Part shown: piece after piece, positions 1-8,236 of the stretch | How the letters are laid out: each line of letters opens with the position of its first letter | How positions within the stretch are numbered: position 1 is the stretch's first letter | Source of the DNA: Arthonia radiata | Lineage: Eukaryota > Ascomycota > Arthoniomycetes > Arthoniales > Arthoniaceae | Direction: 5' to 3' | Length of the DNA stretch: 64,000 bases | NCBI GenBank assembly: GCA_002989075.1 | Contig: PSQN01000004.1 | Location: forward strand, 1,240,001-1,304,000 | The notes under the pieces: generated by a model | Databases searched by the model: none | Told to the model about the DNA's origin: nothing | What the model saw: only the letters and a program-made list of their open reading frames with translations | Program-made: the position numbers and the translations under genes

Positions 1-147
1 CTTCTTGAGCGACTGCCTTTTCTTCAGCGTGCCGCCGCGCGAAAGCCCGCCCTGGTCCGCAACCTTAGTTGAGGCGCTCGACGCGGAGCGATGCATTGCA
101 GTCCCGACATTGGTCATAGCTGCTTCGCTGCCGTCGGCGGTAGACAT
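1..147 (-). CDS. N-terminal end of an unidentified protein, cut by the window edge
   Basis: An ATG on the minus strand (codon at 147-145) opens 49 codons that run off the left edge without a stop. The visible peptide begins MSTADGSEAAMTNVGTAMHR and continues Ser/Ala-rich, then turns basic (SRGGTLKKRQSLKK). It has no signal peptide or membrane segment and looks like a disordered, possibly phosphorylated N-terminus. I do not recognise the family from this stretch. The gene is divergent from the EFM5 gene that starts at 871, so the 723 bases between them should hold both promoters. The start choice is uncertain because most of the gene is outside the window. Confidence 0.5.
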   Translation of the reverse strand, partial: MSTADGSEAAMTNVGTAMHRSASSASTKVADQGGLSRGGTLKKRQSLKK

Positions 148-870
148 GCCGCTTTGCTGATCAAGCTATGCTTTCAAGAAGGCTGCCGGTTGCAAGCCTC
201 AGCTCTACGGGAGCTGTACCACAAAGGAATGAGATGACGGAGTGATCTGTAATGATAACCGATGCCGCGATGGGAGATGTGGTAGGGGGTTCAGGCAGAG
301 CCGATACCGGTACGGTTAGCAAAGGGAGGAGTCTCACGGTGATGTGAAGGGGATGGCTGCTGCTAATAGATTAGCCAGGCGATGTGTGACGTATTGTCCG
401 GGCGCAGTGAATAGCAGAGCTGTGCTGGCGGAGAGCTTCGATGAGCAAAGGCCACGCAATCAGGGACTGTGCCCTCCCGTAGTGACCGATCACATGTTCT
501 TCCAGCTCTCCAAATTTGGTCCAAGAGCAACAGAGCAAGCCAAAGCAATAAACAAGCTCAACGATTCATTTCGGCGCGCGGCCTTGCGGGTCTTGGCACT
601 CGGGAACGGCACCCGCCGTATCATTTCGAAGTGCTGATATGTTATTGAGTCTTTGTCTTTGGACAGGAGTAATGAAGTCTGCCACGTACTACTGTATCAC
701 TTCAGCGAGCTGAGACCGAGTCGTCGTGCTCGCTCTGTAGACCGTGTTTACCACAACTAGCTTCTCTGGCTCACCGAGTCCACTCTCAGCGAGCGGTGAC
801 AGCAACAGTGTATGCTTGCGTCAGGACGAGGTATCTACGGCCTTATGAGCATTTTGTTAGGTCAACCGTC
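148..870. other. Intergenic, divergent promoter region
   Basis: The stretch lies between two divergent genes. Short open frames here have no ATG in a good context and no recognisable peptide. I see no RNA gene or repeat. Confidence 0.5.
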
Positions 871-1767
871 ATGTCGCAAGATCAAAATTCTGACGATGAA
901 ATGTGCGCCCTGCCCACGCGTTCAACTCATCATGTCCACTGACTTTTCGGTGACCCAGAGAGCTTCCTATCTCCACGCTGAACGCTCTCGCCGAGTTCTA
1001 CGAAGAGCGCGATGCCAAAGAGGAGCAATTCGAAGAGCTCAAGACACAAGCCGAAGATGACTTTGTCACTAAAGCCTGGTCTATGGACGCTTTTGCTGAA
1101 GACTGGAACGCCAGCCAATTCTGGTACACGGATGAGACAGCTACTATTCTTGCCCGCCAATTACTTGACGGCGCAACCTCTCAAACACGCGTTGCCGTAG
1201 TTTCTGCACCCAGCGTATTTATCCAGCTGAAGAACCTACTGGTAGGCTTTGCTGAAGACCGTTGCGAAGTAGAGTATCGACCAATACAAGTAGCCAACTA
1301 TCAGAGCAGAAGATCGCCCACAGGTGACGCTGTTTGAATTCGACGACCGCTTCTCAATATTCAAAGAGTTCATCTACTATGACTTCGCGCAGCCACTCAA
1401 GCTCGATACCGGCCTGAAGGGGACCTTCCACCGCATCATCTGCGACCCGCCGTTTCTGAGTGAAAACTGTCAGACCAAGAGTAAGTGAAATTGTCATAAC
1501 ATCCGACAGCACTGACCAGACGGTATTTCAGCGGCATTGACCGTCTCATGGCTGGCCATACCAAAACAGACTCTCTCGAACCCTGGCAGTGGTGATGCTT
1601 TCCGCCTTATTTCCTGTACAGGCGAGCGCATGGCTGAGCTTTTGCTTCGGCTGTACGCGAAGTTTGGCATGCGCACGACAACATTCAGACCATCGCATTC
1701 AAGGGGGCTTAGCAATGAGTTCTGGTGCTACGCAAACTTTTCGTGTGAGTTGTGGGAGCTTACGTAA
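871..1767 (+). CDS. EFM5: eEF1A lysine methyltransferase (EFM5/N6AMT2 family), four exons
   Basis: This protein is a small SAM-dependent methyltransferase of the EFM5 (human N6AMT2/EEF1AKMT1) family, which methylates a lysine of translation factor eEF1A in the cytosol. Exons 871-902, 959-1260, 1307-1480 and 1532-1767 join to 247 residues, close to the family length. Family signatures are visible in order: LNALAEFYEERDAKEEQFEE, then DWNASQFWYTDET, VSAPSVFIQLKNLL, LFEFDDRF, the catalytic-site motif DPPF, CTGERM, and the C-terminal GLSNEFWCYANF. Intron 1 (GTGCGC, branch CACTGAC) and intron 3 (GTAAGT to TTTCAG) are clear. Intron 2 is less certain because the only donor that keeps frame is GTTGCG at 1261. 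No single open frame covers the gene, so an ORF caller would break it into pieces. Confidence 0.88.
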
Positions 1768-2127
1768 CAGACGAGGACGTAGCTGGCGTTGAAGCGAAGT
1801 GCAAGACGGGCACACCCGAGCATGAACAATGAACTGGACTTGATCTCATTACGAGCTCCAAGTCGAGATCTAGAGTGGTTGGAAAGTCGAATCTTTCACG
1901 CTTCGTCAGCAGCGTGTACGCTGTACCGAGAGTGCTTGACGTGCACGGACTGGGCGCAACTGAAAGTCCAGCATCAATGATAGTTAGCTCGCCAGTAGTA
2001 GAAGATAGCTTGGTCATTCGAATGCATCTCATTCAAGTCGCTATGCGGTGGGTGGCTGCTCGTGCATGCCATTGGTATTCACTCCCCTATTCGTGTGTTC
2101 TTCTCCCATTGCCCATCTCCAGCCCTC
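1768..2127. other. Convergent 3' intergenic region
   Basis: This lies between the stops of EFM5 (plus) and uL14 (minus) and should hold both 3' UTRs. I see nothing else in it. Confidence 0.5.
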
Positions 2128-2947
2128 TCACATCACGACACCCGCATTGCTTGCGATACGCGGCCATAGCTCTGCTGCCTCCTTGCCCACGGGCCCTGTG
2201 ATAGCTGATCCCTTCATCTCGCCCTTTGGGTTGACAATCTACGCATTTGTCAGCTCACATCTCCAAAGCCTGCTGCCGTTGAAATTCCCTCCTCCAGTTT
2301 CACGACCTCTGCATCAAATTCTCGATCTCGCGACCCGCCTTTATGTTCTGCGCAGGCCTGGGGTATTGACTCACCACACCAGCATTATCCTCAAAGTAAA
2401 GGAACACGCCATCCGGTCGCTTCCACGGCTTGCTCTGCCGTACCACCACCGCTTGCATGACCTTCTTGCGCAGTTCTGGCTTTCCCTTCTTGACCGTCGC
2501 CATCACCATGTCACCGACACCGGCTGCGGGCAGGCGGTTCAGCCGCGCGCCGAAGCCTTTGACGGAGATGACGTAGAGATTGCGGGCGCCGCTGTTGTCG
2601 GCGCAGTTCATTACGGCGCCTCTGTTTCAGACTGTCAGCTTACGGTCTGTTGTTCCTTTTCCAGGTCATAAGGGAATTGCAGTGGTCTTCATGCTGGATT
2701 GGATGCGCATTGACTTCGAAGACAGAGAAGGACGGTGGGGAGAATGTTGAGGACATTGTTCATGGTCATGGATTGGCTGCTAGATTATGAAACTTGTGGG
2801 ACATACACTGGGAGAGCGAGAGTCATCTTCAGCTTGGACCCCGAGACACCTTTCCTGCAGGACAGTCAGTGTGATGCTCAATGGTTGTACATTGATGGTG
2901 CGGCCTTCTTCCGGCGCAAGGAATACTACATACGTTTTTGGAGGCAT
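2128..2947 (-). CDS. RPL23: Cytosolic 60S ribosomal protein uL14 (Rpl23), four exons
   Basis: uL14 is a component of the large ribosomal subunit near the factor-binding and bridge region. Exons on the minus strand are 2934-2947, 2807-2854, 2375-2621 and 2128-2238. They join to 139 residues, the normal length. The product starts [20 protein letters not shown] and contains the hallmark [49 protein letters not shown] and [15 protein letters not shown] blocks. The first exon is only 14 coding bases, with the start in a good context (CCACC before ATG) and a GTATGT donor. The second exon is 48 bases. The introns are of ordinary fungal type; the last is 136 bases. Taking the long central frame alone would lose the first 23 and the last 37 residues. 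Confidence 0.95.
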
Positions 2948-4083
2948 GGTGGCTGACTATGTGAGGTTAAAGATCGAAGGGAGTCTGTTGAGGTAGTGTC
3001 GGGCGTCAAAAAAGGTCCACGACGTCGGCACCGCTCTCTTTGCGCTTCGCGATGCAGAGGTTGAGTGCCAAGAGATGCTGATGGATAAGATTAGGGTATG
3101 CCATCTGCGAAACCCTACGAACGCTTCTGACTGAATGGGATAAGCTACTGGCCTTGGCTCTGAAGGTCCGTGCATAGATGCAAGCTGCAACTCCAAGCCA
3201 AGGCCTTTATTCGATATGTGCTTACAACACTGGCCTGAGCTCCAACCTAAATTTGCGCCAAAATTCGATTGCTGATATTTCCAGAATCACAGCGTTGATG
3301 CTGCGGCCTCTGCGAGCGTGTTCTGGATATCTACGCTAACGATGAGCTTGCCATACTAGCGTACCATGACAAGACTCTGGGCAATCCGTCCCCATTGTTG
3401 AACAAGATGCTCTCACTCCGGTGAAAGACCACTTTTGGCCTCTGCATCTTGCTGGGTGTGTCCATGCATCAACAGTATTGCGACAAGTGAAGGTGAGGTC
3501 ATGTGGAAAAGATTTGAGCATGCCCAGCGTGTCCATATGGCCCACGCCCAGCACCATCAAGATCCCAGAATCCTATCTAGAAAAGAAATATGCTGTCAAC
3601 CTCATCTGGGGTCTTTTGATACACAAAGGCAATGGCAGTAGTGACATTTGGGATAGCATTAGGCTTACAGAGGTATACTATAGGCACCATGCTCTCCCCA
3701 ATGGCTGGAAGCTTCCAATACTACTCTAAGGGCAAGCCACGAGCAAGCATGCCTGTAAATACTAGACCCGCTGATCCGCTGCAAGAGAAGGGTGGTAGGT
3801 CAGGCCATGCTGATACTAGCTGTGATGGTACACTTCAGCCGTGATTAGCTAATGAGCTTATGGAATCCCAGGCAGTGCGCAAGAACATGTACTTTAATGT
3901 GCTACCTGCCAGTATTAGAGCAGTCACTGCACATACTTCTTCGCTGTATAAATGTTTCTAAGCGCTTCACCAGCAACTGATTCCTGGAAACCTTTGTCTT
4001 TCTTGGAATAACGAAAGCGCACCTTGTCGAGCACTCTAAGCGTCTCTCGTTGATCTCTACGTTTCGATTGTTCTGCCGTCACA
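2948..4083. other. Gene-poor intergenic stretch with one copy of a diverged repeat
   Basis: No convincing gene was found. The stretch includes the uL14 promoter on its left and the promoter of the CBM1 gene on its right. A segment at 3223-3330 resembles one at 5191-5297 (listed separately). Short open frames at 3421-3844 show no recognisable protein features. Confidence 0.45.
3223..3330 (+). repeat. Diverged direct repeat, copy A
   Basis: About 105 bases beginning TACAACACTGGCCTG align by eye with 5191-5297 at roughly two thirds to three quarters identity, in the same orientation. In both copies the frame reads Y-TGL--N-N, which hints at a decayed coding piece. The resemblance fades on both sides. 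The two copies bracket the CBM1 gene. Confidence 0.45.
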
Positions 4084-4897
4084 ATGCGCACTTCAGCAAC
4101 TCTGCTAGCACTTGTAGCTGTCCCGTTCGCAGCGGCGCAGCAATCTGTATACGGACAATGCGGCGGCACAGGCTGGTCAGGCGCGACGACGTGCGCCGCG
4201 GGCTCGACCTGCGTCGTGCTGAATGACTACTACTCGCAATGTCAGCCTGGTAGTGCGTCTTCCACACTCGTCACGTCCTCGACAGTCAGGACCACACCTT
4301 CGAGCCCGAGCACCACCTCCTCAGCCTCAAGAACCACCAGCACGCCAACAACAACCGTGCCCGGCGGAGCACCCAGTGGTACCGGCGCCGGTTCAACGCT
4401 GCAGAGTGGCTACTACTGGATCCGTGCCGTTGAAGACCCCAACTTCCACAAATACCTGCAATCCAAACAATTCGCAACTGGAACGGCGATCTTAGATGCG
4501 CCCGCTACCGCTGGCCAGTTCAACATCGTGGATGGACAGCTCGTACAACTTGTCGATGCTGCCAAAGGCACGCTCTTGTACGCGACTGTGAGCCCGCAGG
4601 CCGGTACAGAGACGACGCTAGCTGTCACGTTCACCACGACAAAGAACACATACGGAACCTTTGCTTTCCAAGGTGACACGGTGACATGGAGCATTCCAAG
4701 CATTGCCAGGCCGAATACTGGTGCATGGCTGGTGTGCGCCAACCAACAGCTGTTCGTGAACCTCGGTAGCTATGGCTACATGACGCCGGCTGGGTGTGCG
4801 GATGAGACGGTAAGATTAGTCGTGACTGCTGAGAGAAGTAGTAGCTAACAGTGTCTTCTAGATTCACTCGTATGGCGGTGCTACAGCAAACGAATGA
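4084..4897 (+). CDS. Secreted CBM1 protein with Ser/Thr linker and a C-terminal all-beta-like module
   Basis: Two exons (4084-4809 and 4862-4897) encode 253 residues. A signal peptide ([20 protein letters not shown]) is followed directly by a family 1 carbohydrate-binding module, with [13 protein letters not shown] and a terminal YYSQC, which in this family binds crystalline cellulose. A Ser/Thr/Pro-rich linker (about residues 57-100) leads to a module starting [18 protein letters not shown], of roughly 150 residues and rich in beta-type sequence. I cannot assign that module to an enzyme family and see no catalytic signature, so a binding or effector-like role is inference. The intron at 4810-4861 has GTAAGA, a GCTAAC branch and a CTAG end. 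Splicing replaces an in-frame tail with the ending [11 protein letters not shown]. Confidence 0.8.
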
Positions 4898-5190
4898 CTA
4901 CGCAGAATCGTCGTTGGGTCTTCTCGAGACTTTTACGCAGGCGGGCAGTGGAAGGTGGTGCTCAGGTAGTCTTGAGATGAATCAATACCGACTTGCTTAC
5001 AGTCTAAACACAGGCCTTGCAAAACAGTAGTCCTCGGTACTCTCAAACCCCGTCCTTTTCTGATGTATTCGTGGATTTTGTTCCACAGTCGCGGCAAAGA
5101 TCTAGTCAGCCGATTTAGCGCAGAACCGTGCACGGTCCATCAGCCTCCAATTGCGCAAGCTTTTCGCACAAGCAACAATCTGATGCATGC

Positions 5191-5297
5191 ATACTACACA
5201 GGCCTGCGCACCAACCCAAATTTCGCCAAGAAGCTCTGATTCGACATTTTTAGAAAGCTAGCGTTGACGCAGCGACCGTGGGACCGGTTCTGTCGAT
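5191..5297 (+). repeat. Diverged direct repeat, copy B
   Basis: This is the partner of the segment at 3223-3330. It starts TACTACACAGGCCTG and shares blocks such as CAACC-AAATTT and AGCGTTGA with that segment. It lies at the end of a short plus-strand open frame that reads AYYTGLRTNPNFAKKL before a stop, and copy A preserves part of that reading. No terminal repeats or target-site duplications are visible. Confidence 0.45.
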
Positions 5298-5437
5298 TTG
5301 AGAGTCGCCAAGGCGCTGCCCTCTAGCGCGGTCTCCTGAAGATGGCTGGCAACAATCCTGTCCAGATCCTGCCTGCATGACCTACGGAGTGCATGATGTT
5401 GACAGCTACGGAGTATGTCTGAGATCATGGAAGACTC

Positions 5438-5844
5438 TCAAGCCTTCATCGTGCGTATGAGTGCTGACGTGGTTATGGTGCCAACCATCTTGTCTCGACT
5501 GAACGTGGTCCTCTCCAGCAGCACACAACCCAACCCATCCTTTCCGTAGGCGCGGCGCGTGCCACGCAGATTATTGATCCAACGCTCGATATGCGAAGAC
5601 ACAGCGAAAGATCTTCCAAACCCGTAGTAGCGCAGACGGCCAGACCAAAGCGCTCGCGGTGTGATGTTGTGCTGTAACTCTACCTGCACCGCTCCTTCCC
5701 AGCTAGTCTCAGAGGATGTCTGTACGTCAAATCGCACTTGCTTACTCGCAGAGATTAGGTCACTGAGACGGACTGTGGCTTCCTGATTTGCAATGTTGCG
5801 TGAAGGGTGTTTCCTCGGATGATTTGCATCGCGACCGCTTCATG
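5438..5844 (-). other. Unassigned open frame without ATG start, possible exon
   Basis: A minus-strand frame of about 135 codons is open up to a stop at its upstream end but lacks an ATG in its first two thirds. The peptide has a normal amino-acid balance, with pieces such as ATVRLSDLISASKQVRFDVQ and SSHIERWINNLRGTRRAYGK. This suggests an exon or remnant, but I cannot place it in a family or find a matching upstream exon before the DUF3632 gene begins on the other strand. Confidence 0.25.
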
Positions 5845-6074
5845 CCTTCGTAGCCAGCACAGCTCTTGCTCTTACTTACTCTGCGCTACGCTCGCCCTCT
5901 GCTCGTATCCATCAGCATCCTGTTCTCAAACACCTCATTCAAGGCCAGCAGTGATATTTGCAAGCGCAAGCCAGTATTCTTAGCGTTATCCAGATCTGAT
6001 CCTGAACTCCCTTTGCATCACATTCTCAGGCACGTCAAGCGTTGAGGATACTTCCAAACTATCACGAACCTCCG

Positions 6075-7004
6075 ATGGATCACGCACTTTACCAGGAATG
6101 GCTGCAGTCAATAGCCCGGATTTATGATGAGGCCTGGGACTCTCCGCCTCCGCCTCCGCCTCCTCAGGACAGCAGCGGGACACAAACAAATGGTCACACG
6201 CGGTATCGACCGGAAGGTGGCTAGTCGCTTTTCTCGACCGAAGCCGATGCCATGGTGCGACACATGCGGGGGCAGACCAATGCAACGGAGAATGCCAGGC
6301 AACTTCTTTCGACGACGCCAGCCCAACAACGTGTTACAGCAATGGACCCAGGTATTGTCTGGAGTAAACAAAAGCGCATTGTGTTCATTGTCTATCGTAG
6401 TGCGCTGCACTTTCCCGAAGGAGTAAAGCTTCTCTACGAGCTCCTGGTCGAACTTAGATGCTTGGAAAACAGCGCTTCGGAGTCCCCAGATCTCCAGATA
6501 GCTGCCAATATCACAGCCTGCATTACGGTGGCCTGGGGGGTAGGATTCCGCGAGTTGCGCGAGCCCGACAATGATGAGCACGCGCTCGAGCAAATGAACT
6601 TCAGCGCTTGGAATGGTATGCTGGTGGCAACTGAGCGCCGCCCTGAATATCTGAGTTCTGGCATTACTACGCTCTGTCACGCACTCGAAATACCATGGAG
6701 TCTTGAGGATGCCTCCAATGGTTTAACAAAAGCTAACCGTGCACTCATGGGGGTAGGCTGGTGGCTCGTCTATGCAGCTCGTTTCACGCTGCAGACCATA
6801 CACGAGGGAGTGTCTGATGCCCTCTTTGGATATGAGCCAACGCCCTGGTGGCCCCTGGAGAGGGGCACGACGATAACGCTGGAGCGCTGGGAATTGTGGC
6901 GAAGACGTTTAGAGGTGTACAGAACTTCCGACGAGCCTAGACTTTGGGATGATATGAAGTCCGTTCTGAACAGAGCTACCCACGAGATGGATGAGGTGGC
7001 TTAG
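6075..7004 (+). CDS. DUF3632 family protein, two exons
   Basis: The product is a soluble alpha-helical protein resembling DUF3632, a large fungal family of unknown function. The start at 6075 (MDHALYQEWLQSIARIYDEA) begins a first exon with a run of seven prolines. An intron at about 6193-6243 (51 bases, donor GTCACA, weak) removes an in-frame TAG and restores the frame to the second exon. That exon carries the family-like pattern NATENARQLLSTT, then FSAWNGMLVATERRP, then WWLVYAARFTLQTIHEG and ERWELWRRRLEVY near the C-terminus. The protein has about 292 residues and no signal peptide. The intron boundaries are uncertain; the second exon is solid. Confidence 0.65.
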
Positions 7005-7980
7005 TGCGGCCTACCGTCGCTTTTCACACGTTCGTGTGGGTTTGCGCGTTCAGGTCATCGTCTTGAGTGTGCCACCCTGCAATAACCTTTCTTACTGCGA
7101 GACTTCTTCCAGTCTCGATTCTAGCCTTTCGCAGTTGGAAGTCAACGAAGGAATGTCCAAACCCCGTTATTTCTCAACAAAAACTCCTTGAATCATCACG
7201 ATGTCCTACCCCATCGCTCGATCTACTGAGCGTCCTCAATCACCAAGGCCCCCAAGGGGTCCTTCGCAAACAGTTGACATCATCGCCCGTCCGCGCATGA
7301 CCAAGAGATGAGAGGATGGACCGAGTGGTTGCAGAAGGATGTGGAGATGAAGAACCGTTCGCTATTCGTTCCATAGTTTCAAATGAAGCACACACCGTTG
7401 CAATGACAGCAGATCTCTTTCGTTCCACCATTGCTTATCAAGAAGTACTGAGATTTATCGTCAAACACATAGGCAATCAGTCCAGAACCTTCACGCATTT
7501 GGCCATGTATACAGGCTTGGATAGATCTCCATTTGGTGCTCGAGCGGCCGTTGACACGTTCTCCACTTGCTAGCGAGCGTCCCAAGGTCTGCTGGTGGTG
7601 ACAACAGTATGAGCATATATCTAGATTGAGGAAGTTGAGGTCATCGCATACTTTGCAACGTCCCGTAAGCGATGAGATGATTCACTTTGTAGTTCCTGCA
7701 AGCTTGCCATTTGCCTTGTTTAAAACTTTAATCCCGCATTCGGCTTATACTGTAGTCAATTGGAGGATAGGTTGCCGTGCAACCGAGGGTGTTCCGTCCT
7801 AGATTTATCTCATCTTTGATGTGTTTTGGGGGCTTTCGTAGGGCATAGCTTGCGCGATGAAGCGTGAGCCGCGAAGCTCTTGCGTGTCTGGCAACATGAT
7901 CTGGGATTGATAATACTGCGAATGAGTCGACCGCGCATAGATTTCAACGATGGATGATTCTGACTGCGCGGGCTGACTAA
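7005..7980. other. Intergenic stretch
   Basis: Nearly 1 kb between the DUF3632 gene and the tRNA-Tyr gene. Short open frames (for example 7316-7573) show no recognisable family and no intron-extended reading. I see nothing else. Confidence 0.45.
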
Positions 7981-7987
7981 TATATAA
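7981..7987 (+). promoter_or_regulatory. TATA-like element upstream of the tRNA-Tyr gene
   Basis: TATATAA lies 34 bases before the first base of the mature tRNA. Internal box A of this gene is split by an intron, so an upstream TATA could position transcription, as it does for U6 snRNA and for fission-yeast tRNA genes. That role is inference. Confidence 0.45.
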
Positions 7988-8023
7988 TTCTATTCTTCAA
8001 TCCCGCCTACAGTGCCTCCCCTG

Positions 8024-8080
8024 GTGAGTGCAGTCTGCTTACCACCTTAATGAAAATTGAGTTGTACTGATAGATGGCAG
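8024..8080 (+). other. Putative spliceosomal-type intron in tRNA-Tyr, between positions 9 and 10
   Basis: The 57-base insert begins GTGAGT, has TACTGAT 14 bases before the end, and ends GGCAG. These are textbook fungal mRNA intron signals, and the size matches nearby mRNA introns (54-63 bases in the DUF6536 gene). It interrupts the tRNA just before the D-stem. I see no bulge-helix-bulge pairing that would suit the tRNA splicing endonuclease. Confidence 0.7.
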
Positions 8081-8088
8081 GTCTAGTT

Positions 8089-8143
8089 GTTAGTACTTCC
8101 CATCTCATTGCCTCAAAAATCTATGACTAACGCCTTCATCAAG
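8089..8143 (+). other. Putative spliceosomal-type intron in tRNA-Tyr D-loop, between positions 17 and 18
   Basis: The 55-base insert begins GTTAGT, contains the branch-like ATGACTAACG about 20 bases from the end, and ends ATCAAG. Its removal joins AGTT to GGTTA and restores the invariant G18-G19. It also splits internal promoter box A, so the DNA itself lacks an intact A box. Confidence 0.7.
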
Positions 8144-8231
8144 GGTTATGGCGTCGGGCTGTAATGTGTATTCTTCCTACGAAGATACGGCATACCTGAA
8201 AGTCTCCGGTTCGATTCCGGAGGGGAGGATC

Positions 8232-8236
8232 TTTTT
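8232..8236 (+). terminator. Pol III terminator of tRNA-Tyr
   Basis: A run of five T starts three bases after the discriminator base, the usual place for an RNA polymerase III stop. Box B (GGTTCGATTCC) inside the gene is a perfect consensus match. Confidence 0.7.

Larger units (their letters stand above)
4898..6074. other. Intergenic stretch with repeat copy B and an unassigned open segment
   Basis: The stretch holds repeat copy B (5191-5297) and an unassigned minus-strand open frame (5438-5844), listed separately. The right end should carry the promoter of the DUF3632 gene. I recognise nothing else. Confidence 0.4.
8015..8229 (+). tRNA. tRNA-Tyr(GUA) with three introns, two of them spliceosomal-like
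   Basis: Exon pieces 8015-8023, 8081-8088, 8144-8164 and 8194-8229 join to a 74-base cloverleaf. The acceptor stem CCTCCCC pairs all seven bases with GGGGAGG, and the discriminator is A. The joined D-arm reads TGGTCTAGTTGGTTATGGC, a consensus A box, with U8, A14, G15, G18, G19 and A21 in place. The anticodon stem TCGGG/CCTGA has one wobble pair. The loop CTGTAA-A gives anticodon GTA with U33 and A37. The variable loop is AAGTC, with C48 for the G15 pair, and the T-arm is TCCGG TTCGATT CCGGA. C1-G72 with A73 fits eukaryotic tyrosine identity. The 29-base intron at 8165-8193, after position 37, contains CTACGAA as in yeast tRNA-Tyr introns. The other two interruptions (8024-8080 and 8089-8143) are described separately. 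Without removing them no acceptor stem or A box exists. Confidence 0.85.

Noticed and set aside
8024-8143. Treating the D-arm inserts as archaeal-type bulge-helix-bulge introns
   Set aside because: I could find no flanking helix of the needed geometry, while both inserts have mRNA donor, branch and acceptor signals. A fold calculation would settle this.
8144-8229. Reading the tRNA as a lone 3' half or a tRNA fossil
   Set aside because: The perfect 7-pair acceptor partner at 8015-8021 and the restored D-arm, with all invariant bases, argue for a complete gene with introns.
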